From contig JAFLUK010000001.1 of assembly GCA_022508865.1 (NCBI GenBank), forward strand, positions 18,148-53,644: a DNA stretch of 35,497 nt, in the 5' to 3' direction. Shown one piece after another: positions 28,486-35,497 of this stretch. Numbering within the stretch: position 1 is the first letter of the stretch; the number at the start of each line of letters is the position of its first letter. The notes beneath the pieces were generated by a model, which saw nothing but the letters and a program-made list of their open reading frames with translations, was not told the origin of the DNA and made no database searches. The translations under genes and the position numbers were made by a program. The DNA comes from Oscillospiraceae bacterium (lineage in GTDB: Bacteria > Bacillota > Clostridia > Oscillospirales > Acutalibacteraceae).

Positions 28486-29358
28486 ATGGAAGGTCTTTCA
28501 AACATAGGAACAATTAAAGAAATTCTGAATTCATATGGCTTTAAATTCAGCAAAAGTATGGGTCAGAACTTTCTTATCAATCCCTCTGTGTGCCCCAGAA
28601 TGGCAGAGATGTGCGGTGCAGGCAAGGGGGTTGGTGTTCTGGAGGTAGGTCCCGGCATAGGGGTGCTTACAAATGAACTATGCAAGTTGGCTGACAAAGT
28701 TGTATCTGTTGAGTTGGACAAAAGGCTGATTCCTGTTTTGGGAGAAACGTTGGCGGAGTACAACAACTTTAAGCTGATAAACGGCGACATTATGGAAATA
28801 GATTTGCAAAAGCTGATACAAGAGGAATTTGCAAATCTTGATGTGGTGGTGTGTGCAAATCTTCCGTACTACATAACCTCGCCTGTAATTATGAAATTTC
28901 TTGAAGAAAAACTACCTATAAAATCCTTAACTGTTATGGTACAAAAGGAGGCGGCAGACAGATTGACAGCTCCTGTTGGCTCAAGAGAAAGCGGTGCGGT
29001 TACAGTATCAGTTGCCTATTACAGTAAACCGGAGTTTTTATTTAATGTTTCACGAGGGTCTTTTATGCCAAGCCCCAATGTAGACAGTGCAGTTATCAGG
29101 CTGAATATTGACGAAAAGCCAAATGTTTTGGTAAAAAAGGAAAATGACCTTAAAAGGATTATAAGAGCAGGCTTTTCCCAGAGAAGAAAAACACTTTCAA
29201 ATTGCCTTTCTTCGTCCCTTGGAATGGATAAAGCGACTGTTAACAGCCTTATAGAAAGAGCAGGGCTAACATCTGCTGTACGTGCAGAGAAGTTGAGTTT
29301 AGAGGATTTTGGCAGACTGGCAGACTGCCTGACGGAGTATGAGAGTAATGAAAAATAA
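28486..29358 (+). CDS. rsmA: 16S rRNA dimethyladenosine transferase
   Basis: KSMGQNFLINPSVCPRMAE, VLEVGPGIGVLTNEL, VVCANLPYYITSPVIMKFLEE, FSQRRKTLSN. Confidence 0.96.
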   Translation: MEGLSNIGTIKEILNSYGFKFSKSMGQNFLINPSVCPRMAEMCGAGKGVGVLEVGPGIGVLTNELCKLADKVVSVELDKRLIPVLGETLAEYNNFKLINGDIMEIDLQKLIQEEFANLDVVVCANLPYYITSPVIMKFLEEKLPIKSLTVMVQKEAADRLTAPVGSRESGAVTVSVAYYSKPEFLFNVSRGSFMPSPNVDSAVIRLNIDEKPNVLVKKENDLKRIIRAGFSQRRKTLSNCLSSSLGMDKATVNSLIERAGLTSAVRAEKLSLEDFGRLADCLTEYESNEK

Positions 29359-29626
29359 GCTGAAAAAACTATTACTGATTCACTTTACAAAAAAAGAAAA
29401 AACAACAAAGTGGAATTGGATTTTAAGAATAGGGGTAATTCTATTTTTAACAGGAGCACTTCTTACTGTATCTGCAATTGTTTTAACAATACTTGCAAAC
29501 AATGAGGAGCTTAAATTTTTTGGAATGGAAATGAACGATGCCTCAACATATATGGGAATGGCATCCTGCCTTTTTGCTACTACAGGAATGTTCTTTATCT
29601 TTTGCGGTAAAAAAGAAAACATATAG
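29348..29626 (+). CDS. Small two-TM membrane protein of unknown function, overlaps rsmA 3' end
   Basis: MKNKLKKLLLIHFTKKEKTTKWNWILRIGVILFLTGALLTVSAIVLTILANN...MGMASCLFATTGMFFIFCGKKENI. Confidence 0.6.
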   Translation: MKNKLKKLLLIHFTKKEKTTKWNWILRIGVILFLTGALLTVSAIVLTILANNEELKFFGMEMNDASTYMGMASCLFATTGMFFIFCGKKENI

Positions 29627-29650
29627 TTAAGTTCTGAAAATAATATAACA

Positions 29651-29692
29651 AAAACCGACTATCCTAATGAATTAAAGGATAGTCGGTTTTTC
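29651..29692. terminator. Terminator between convergent genes
   Basis: AAAACCGACTATCCT / AGGATAGTCGGTTTTT, 15-bp perfect stem. Confidence 0.9.
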
Positions 29693-29762
29693 TCTTATGT
29701 AAAACACTAAAGGTTAGCTGTTTTCAGGTGACAGCCGTGTTCTTCATATATTCAATTTTTCC

Positions 29763-32700
29763 TTAATAGGCTTTGAATTTTTTCTTTTTCTTCTTAATAA
29801 TTCGGGAAATATCGTTGTCGAAGATATATAGATTTACAATTCGCAGAATAATGCCTAAGCCAAGGCAGAAAATGCAAATACTCAATGAAATTCCCGTGGG
29901 CAGAAGTGTTACTGTTGGTTCGGGAGGGGTTCCTCCGCTGGAAAGAATACTCTCACGGGTCTTTAATTCTGATAAATACTGGTCCAAATTGTCTATCAGA
30001 TTAATAGCCACAGTAAGAACAGATACCAGTATACCACAGCTTGCTCCAAGCTCCAAAGCCATATGATTAAAGGCGCTTGTAACTTTTAAATCCTCTGTCT
30101 TTGCAAGCTGCTTTTTCTTAATGCTGTATTTGTATACCACATATACAAAATAGAAAGGAACAATAAGTGACAGTACAATATCTGTTGTATAAGATGTGTT
30201 TTCCTGTGTAAGAATTTTTATCTTCTTAATAAGACCTGCAAACCACACAGCAAAGTAGAATGGTAACAGCACTATAGACAACAGTATCTTTGCTGTAAGA
30301 GAAAGTTCTTTTTCTTTGTTATTCTCTGCTGTTGCTTCAGGTAATACAATGGTGTTCTCGTCCTCTAATTCATCATCAAATCTGTCGGGATTTGCGTCAG
30401 GGTGAGTTTTGTATTTAAACAGGAATGTTTTGCTAAGGTGTGTCCTGTACAGGAAAGCTGCGGCAATCAGCATAAATATTCCAAGTATACTTGCCACTGT
30501 GCCGACGATAAAGCCTGACGGAATATAGGACATTTCCACCGTATGAGTACCGGCAGTAATATCAAAGGCAAGCATTGCGCCGCCAACCTTCTTTGTTTCC
30601 ACCTTTTCGCCGTCAACCTTAACAGTCCAGCCGTCCTCGTATACCACTGAAGTATAGAAAAGTCCGTCTCTGTTGCAGTCAATAGTGCCCTCAATGGCTG
30701 TGTCGGTAACCTTTGTTGCGGTCATAGAGTTTGCTGCAAGCTTTTCGTAACCGGTTTTAAATACATCATCATTCAGCTTTGCAACATAGCAGATAAAGTT
30801 GGTGGCTATGTTAATAGGAATATTTTCCAGACTTACGGTGAGTTTTTGACCGCTCTCGTATCTGCCGGCATTGATGATATACGGTCTGCCAATATCGCCG
30901 TCGTTCTTTACAGATATGCCGTCTCTTTTAATGTTCACAGCCTTTGTATCCAAACCGCCACTGTAATAGAGAGGATATACAAAGTAGTTGCCTGCTTCAT
31001 TAATTTCATAATTAAATTCAATTGTCTTTAACTCTGTAGCACCTGTGGTGTTGATGTTAAAGTCATAGCCGTGGTCAGAGTCAGGGAACAGCTTGTTAAT
31101 TGTTACAGGATTTGCACCTGCATATGAGGCAACTGTTTCCATAGGCTCTATAATTTTGTAAACATCCTCTGTAACGCCTGTTGCTTTAGCAAAAAACTCA
31201 TTCTGCTTGTCAAAGGTGTTCAGATTGCTGAAATCATCGGGGTCTCTGTCTTCAAGTGTATAGTTGAGAAGTCCCTTATCAGTTACAAAGCCCATTGGCA
31301 GATAGTAATTGTTCTTTAGCAGTACCTCGGAGCCATTCTGATAAACAGGGCTGACATATTCTGTGGCAGAGTAAATACCATCTCGTGAAATAAGGTACTT
31401 AAGATTAAGGAACAGATTTGTAATAGGAGAGCTTTCTCTGTAGGTGTATCTGTTACCGCTTTGCCAACCCTGACAGCCAAATTCCTCAAGGAATTTTGTT
31501 ACAGAAACATTACTCATTGATGAGAACTGGGAAATACCTCTGTAGCCGTTAAGGCTTGCATCGTTAAGGGTTTGTGTTTTTGTCATTTCTGCACGCCACA
31601 TATCGGTGGTGTTTGTTTCCATATTGTTCATTGCCCTTATCAGATCGGCAGTTACTTCCTTGCCCTCCGGATAAGTAGATGTAGAAGTGGAGCCCACAGC
31701 CTTAATACCAAGTCCGGCTGTAATGAACATTTCTGCAGATACAAGTAAGAAAATCAAAAGGTCAAGTACAACCTTTGGGTAAATTTTAAAGATATAAAGT
31801 CCTGTTACTACAGTAAGAATACAGATTAACAGGAACGAACCCCATAGCGGAGTTCCTGCCTGAAACAGTGAAGAAACCACAATAAGCAGAGAAGCCCCGA
31901 AAAAGCCCAGCAGAATGTTCCATATTTTTGCTTTTTCTATCAGAGTATATGCTCTGTATGCCATTACAAGGAGAACAAAGCTGAACAGAAAAGCAAATCT
32001 GTGGGGAATCATATTTGTTGCGTGGAAACCGTGCCAGATGTAGTCAAGCATATTTACATTGAAGCTGACTACAAGAAAAGCCAACATAGAAACAGAGAAG
32101 GCCTTTGCTCTCCAGCTTATTTTTCTTGTGGTAAGAAAGATAATACCAAAGAACAAAGCAGCCATACCACAGGCAATGTTGGGCAGGTTTTCTTTTGTAG
32201 AAGGTGGAATAAAGTCAAGTGTCTGTGACATAACCTCTGACCAGTGGTAATATACATTCCAATAATCAGGGAAATGATTGTTTGTACTGTAAGTAAGATT
32301 CAGCCCATTATATGCAGGCAGTGACAAAAAGGCTGTTATCATTAGCGCAATGGCAGTGAAGAGTCCTGTTCTCAGGAGCCTTGCAACAAAATCTCTCCAT
32401 CCGTTCCAATACATTATACTGTAGCCTATGAAGCAAAGCAATGTGAAGATACAGATAAAGAAGCCTACATAGTAGTTGGCAATAATGGAAAGTGCAAGGG
32501 CAATAGTGTAAAGACAGAACTTACCCTCTCTCCACAGATATACCATACCCAGCGCCATAAGGGGCAGCATAGCAACGGTATTCAGCCAAATTACATTCCA
32601 ATAGTAACCCATAAAGAATGCACAGCAGCCGTATCCCATTGAGAAAAATACCAGCGGTAAGCCGTTTTTGTGGAATGTCTTTTTCAGGAATATAGCCATA

Positions 32701-33119
32701 AAGCCTGATGCACAGCCTATCTCAACACAGACAGAAAGCATCAGAAATTCCACAAGGAAACTACTTGGCACAAACGCCGTCAGGAAATTGATGGGACTTG
32801 CCACATAGTATGAAATCAGCGCAAGATAGTTGCCGCCCATACCGTTAGTCCAGGAGTGGAGCATACTTTGACCATCAATTATTTTATCCTGAAAATCCAC
32901 AAGGAATGGATAATATTGATGCCAAAGGTCAATAACAAGAATTTGCAGATCTCCAAAGGGAGCGAACTTTTTTACTGCAAAGTTTATCAGCATTATCAGA
33001 AAAGGCAGGATAAACGCCAGTAAAACAAAGGCGTTGTTTGAAAAAAATCTTCCCAAGCCTTTTTTAGCCTGACTACACATTCTTGAAGTGTTAATCAATT
33101 GTTTTGTTTTTTTAGACAT
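29763..33119 (-). CDS. YfhO family membrane protein (GT-C type) with extended C-terminal TM region
   Basis: FVLLAFILPFLIMLINFAVKKFAPFGDLQILVIDLWHQYYPFLVDFQDKIIDGQSMLHSWTNGMGGNYLALISYYVASPINFL: YfhO signature, multi-TM, C-terminal DGWTVKVDGEKVETKKVGGAMLAFDITAGTHTVEMSYIPSGFIVG. Confidence 0.92.
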   Translation of the reverse strand: MSKKTKQLINTSRMCSQAKKGLGRFFSNNAFVLLAFILPFLIMLINFAVKKFAPFGDLQILVIDLWHQYYPFLVDFQDKIIDGQSMLHSWTNGMGGNYLALISYYVASPINFLTAFVPSSFLVEFLMLSVCVEIGCASGFMAIFLKKTFHKNGLPLVFFSMGYGCCAFFMGYYWNVIWLNTVAMLPLMALGMVYLWREGKFCLYTIALALSIIANYYVGFFICIFTLLCFIGYSIMYWNGWRDFVARLLRTGLFTAIALMITAFLSLPAYNGLNLTYSTNNHFPDYWNVYYHWSEVMSQTLDFIPPSTKENLPNIACGMAALFFGIIFLTTRKISWRAKAFSVSMLAFLVVSFNVNMLDYIWHGFHATNMIPHRFAFLFSFVLLVMAYRAYTLIEKAKIWNILLGFFGASLLIVVSSLFQAGTPLWGSFLLICILTVVTGLYIFKIYPKVVLDLLIFLLVSAEMFITAGLGIKAVGSTSTSTYPEGKEVTADLIRAMNNMETNTTDMWRAEMTKTQTLNDASLNGYRGISQFSSMSNVSVTKFLEEFGCQGWQSGNRYTYRESSPITNLFLNLKYLISRDGIYSATEYVSPVYQNGSEVLLKNNYYLPMGFVTDKGLLNYTLEDRDPDDFSNLNTFDKQNEFFAKATGVTEDVYKIIEPMETVASYAGANPVTINKLFPDSDHGYDFNINTTGATELKTIEFNYEINEAGNYFVYPLYYSGGLDTKAVNIKRDGISVKNDGDIGRPYIINAGRYESGQKLTVSLENIPINIATNFICYVAKLNDDVFKTGYEKLAANSMTATKVTDTAIEGTIDCNRDGLFYTSVVYEDGWTVKVDGEKVETKKVGGAMLAFDITAGTHTVEMSYIPSGFIVGTVASILGIFMLIAAAFLYRTHLSKTFLFKYKTHPDANPDRFDDELEDENTIVLPEATAENNKEKELSLTAKILLSIVLLPFYFAVWFAGLIKKIKILTQENTSYTTDIVLSLIVPFYFVYVVYKYSIKKKQLAKTEDLKVTSAFNHMALELGASCGILVSVLTVAINLIDNLDQYLSELKTRESILSSGGTPPEPTVTLLPTGISLSICIFCLGLGIILRIVNLYIFDNDISRIIKKKKKKFKAY

Positions 33120-33175
33120 AATTTGTCCTCCATATGTAAATGAAGTATATTAACTAGGAAAACCTATACTCTACT

Positions 33176-33204
33176 ATTCTACCATTTTTCACACAGAAGG
33201 TAAA
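33176..33204 (-). promoter_or_regulatory. Candidate sigma-A promoter of yfhO-like gene
   Basis: On minus strand TTTACC, 17 nt, TAGAAT. Confidence 0.5.
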
Positions 33205-33240
33205 TATGTTTTTTTAAATTTTTTATGAATAATAAAATAA

Positions 33241-33269
33241 TAGACTTTTATGTTATTTGTTGTTATAAT
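33241..33269 (+). promoter_or_regulatory. Candidate sigma-A promoter of the GT2-gtrA operon
   Basis: TAGACT, 17 nt, TATAAT. Confidence 0.55.
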
Positions 33270-33301
33270 AAAGGTGATTGGTAATGATAGGAGGCAAAGA
33301 T

Positions 33302-34261
33302 ATGCCATTGATTGATATAGTAGTGCCCTGCTATAACGAAGAAGCAGGGTTGAGAAATTTTGTTGAGGTAACAAATTCGGTTATAGATACACTGCCTCAA
33401 TATGATTTTAGATATATTCTGGTAAACGACGGAAGTAAAGATAAGACATATCTTGTTATGAAGGAGCTTGCCAATAAGTATGACAATGTAAAGTACATTT
33501 CTTTTTCCCGTAATTTTGGCAAGGAGGCGGCAATGTTTGCCGGTTTTCAGCATACAACAGGAGATTATGTAATTGTAATGGACGCAGATTTGCAGCATCC
33601 TCCCCAGATGTTCCCACAAATGATTGATGAGGTTGCAAACAAGGGATACGACTGCTGTGCGCTGCAAAGAACAGCAAGAGAGGGCGAAAGCAAGTTCAGA
33701 GGAGTTTTTTCAAAGCTGTTCTTCCGCTTGCAGAATGCAATGTCAGATGTAAAAATGCCTTATGGCGCAGTTGATTACAGAATCATGACAAGACAAATGG
33801 TGGATTCTATCATTGAGCTTTCTGAAGTTCAGCGTTTCAGCAAGGGCCTTTTCAGTTGGGTAGGCTTTAATACCAAGTGGCTGCCTTTTCAGACTGTTGA
33901 CAGAGAACTGGGAACCACCACATGGAGCTTTTGGAAACTCTTTAAATATGCCCTTGACGGTATTACCAGTTTTTCAATAGCACCTTTGAGATTTATCAGT
34001 GTAATGGGTATTGTAATCTTCTTTATTGCCTTTATTTACATTATAATCACACTGATACAGACAATAATTTTCGGTATCGATGTTCCCGGATATGCCACAA
34101 CCCTTATGGTAACTCTTTTTATGGGCGGTATTATGGAATTTTCCATTGGTATTTTGGGGGAATATTTAGGCAGAGTTTTCATAGAGTCGAAAGACAGACC
34201 TATTTACATCATTCACCATACAAATTTTGATGAGGATAAATCTGAAGAGGACAAGCAATGA
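33302..34261 (+). CDS. Family 2 glycosyltransferase (GtrB/CsbB-like, polyprenyl-phosphate type) with two C-terminal TMs
   Basis: IDIVVPCYNEEAGLRNFVEV, ILVNDGSKDKTYLVM, YISFSRNFGKEAAMFAGFQHTTGDYVIVMDADLQHPPQMFPQMID, ISVMGIVIFF...FSIGILGEYLGRVFIESKDRPIYII. ATG 33302 with AGGAGG. Confidence 0.94.
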   Translation: MPLIDIVVPCYNEEAGLRNFVEVTNSVIDTLPQYDFRYILVNDGSKDKTYLVMKELANKYDNVKYISFSRNFGKEAAMFAGFQHTTGDYVIVMDADLQHPPQMFPQMIDEVANKGYDCCALQRTAREGESKFRGVFSKLFFRLQNAMSDVKMPYGAVDYRIMTRQMVDSIIELSEVQRFSKGLFSWVGFNTKWLPFQTVDRELGTTTWSFWKLFKYALDGITSFSIAPLRFISVMGIVIFFIAFIYIIITLIQTIIFGIDVPGYATTLMVTLFMGGIMEFSIGILGEYLGRVFIESKDRPIYIIHHTNFDEDKSEEDKQ

Positions 34262-34701
34262 TAGGTTTCTTCAAAAAATTTATTGATATTAAGCTGTTAA
34301 AATTCATTCTTGTAGGTATTATAAACACTGTTGTGGGTATGGGAATACAGTTTTTGTTGTATAACCTTTGGTGGCATACCTATAGCTGGGGAGATGTGGT
34401 TTCCTCGGTTGTCAGCTATATAATAGGCAGTGTGGTTAGCTACTTTTTGAATAAGTACTTTACCTTTAAAAACAAGGAAAAAGGCTGGAGGCCTGTGTTC
34501 CGCTTTGCGCTTAATATTGCAGTGTGCTGGACCCTTGCCTATGTAGTGGCAAAGTGGGGCGCAACATTGATACTTGCAGAGACTTCCCTTTCTCAGCAGT
34601 GGCAGGGTAACATTGTGCTGATGGTTGTCAGTGTGCTGTTTGTAGCCTTTAACTACTTTGGTCAAAGATTTTTTGCCTTTAAGGAAAAGGAAGAAAAGTG
34701 A
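34258..34701 (+). CDS. GtrA-family membrane protein (putative lipid-linked sugar flippase)
   Basis: LLKFILVGIINTVVGMGIQFLLYN...SYIIGSVVSYFLNKYFTFKNKEKGW; four TMs; ATGA overlap with the GT2 gene. Confidence 0.92.
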   Translation: MIGFFKKFIDIKLLKFILVGIINTVVGMGIQFLLYNLWWHTYSWGDVVSSVVSYIIGSVVSYFLNKYFTFKNKEKGWRPVFRFALNIAVCWTLAYVVAKWGATLILAETSLSQQWQGNIVLMVVSVLFVAFNYFGQRFFAFKEKEEK

Positions 34702-34732
34702 TAAAATATACCCTAAAGTGGGTTGAAGTACC

Positions 34733-34760
34733 AAAAACCATCGGTTTACCGGTGGTTTTT
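34733..34760 (+). terminator. Rho-independent terminator
   Basis: AAAAACCATCGG-TTTA-CCGGTGGTTTTT (one T-G pair). Confidence 0.85.
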
Positions 34761-34814
34761 ATTTGTTTGTTTTAAAATTGTTAATAATTTGTTATAAAAA
34801 ACTTACAAAATATA

Positions 34815-34843
34815 TTGAAAAAATCACAGTTTTTTGGTATAGT
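34815..34843 (+). promoter_or_regulatory. Sigma-A promoter candidate for the terminal secreted protein gene
   Basis: TTGAAA, 17 nt, TATAGT. Confidence 0.65.
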
Positions 34844-34949
34844 GTAGGTACTGGAAGTTTATTTAGCAAATGCATTCTAAAGGCATTTGACAAGTGATTT
34901 TCCTTTGTGTTTACGCACAAGTCAAAACAATTAAAGAAGGAGGATAAAT

Positions 34950-35497
34950 TTGCGTAGTATTATGAAAAAATCATACTTTGTAAAGAAAAGAATCTTACCT
35001 GTTTTATTGATATTACCGGTAGTATTTTTTGGTATGATATCAATATTTTCCTTAAACGGCGTTAATGCGGCTTCAGACACTGCAACAGAAAACGAAATAT
35101 TTTATATTGATGTTTCTCAAAACACCAAATGGAATGTTTCAGCAAGTAATACTTATGATTTGTATGCATCTTTTGTAAAAGGCAATACTATTTTGGCAAA
35201 TCAGGTATGTACATATAATGTAGGCGGAAACAGCAATATTTGTTCTGTTAAAACACCTGCCGCTGCAGTCGGTGCAGACAAAATTAATCTGTTTGTTGCA
35301 CCAAAGGGAACAACCTTCCCAAGTACTACCAGTGATACCGGTTATACCAGAGTGTATTTCCGGAACACTGCAAATTGGAGCTCTGTATATGCATATGCTT
35401 GGGACAACAGCGGAAGTTATAATCAAGCTTTCCCGGGTGTTGCTATGACAAGGGTTTCAAGTACTTCAAATTATTACTATTATGATATTGATAATAG
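34950..35497 (+). CDS. Secreted protein with CBM26-like starch-binding motif, 3' truncated by window edge (not in ORF track)
   Basis: AAGGAGG then TTG start at 34950; MRSIMKKSYFVKKRILPVLLILPVVFFGMISIFSLNGVNA signal peptide; TRVYFRNTANWSSVYAYAWDNSGSYNQAFPGVAMTRVSSTSNYYYYDID resembles CBM26. Open to the last base. Confidence 0.78.
   Translation, partial: MRSIMKKSYFVKKRILPVLLILPVVFFGMISIFSLNGVNAASDTATENEIFYIDVSQNTKWNVSASNTYDLYASFVKGNTILANQVCTYNVGGNSNICSVKTPAAAVGADKINLFVAPKGTTFPSTTSDTGYTRVYFRNTANWSSVYAYAWDNSGSYNQAFPGVAMTRVSSTSNYYYYDIDN

Overview
The window reads as a low-GC Gram-positive (Clostridia/Oscillospiraceae-like) chromosome segment. The remB-like (DUF370) tail followed by gyrB and gyrA suggests a near-origin neighbourhood. 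Most of it is conserved housekeeping: gyrBA, zapA, a U32 peptidase, dut, mreBCD plus a class B PBP, a MinD-family ATPase, mgsA, hisS, aspS, a PerR/reverse-rubrerythrin/rubredoxin operon, an amidase, a LUD protein, an rsmF-like gene and rsmA. The accessory content of most interest is: (1) two adjacent secreted modular proteins (19413-24159) sharing a ~130-150 aa cohesin-like/Ig-like module with Big_2 domains, poly-Ser linkers and Lys-rich C-termini; (2) an unlisted 37-aa Asn/Gln-rich microprotein with a strong RBS (26955-27068, minus); (3) a YfhO + GT2 + GtrA set resembling three-component polymer glycosylation systems, with an extended YfhO; (4) an unlisted secreted ORF running off the right edge with a CBM26-like starch-binding motif; (5) a MinD homolog that appears to lack the C-terminal membrane-targeting helix and has no minC/minE beside it; (6) a short rubredoxin with an apparent C-X1-C N-terminal knuckle. 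No tRNA, rRNA, CRISPR array or transposon was recognised. All family calls are from sequence reading only; no searches were run.
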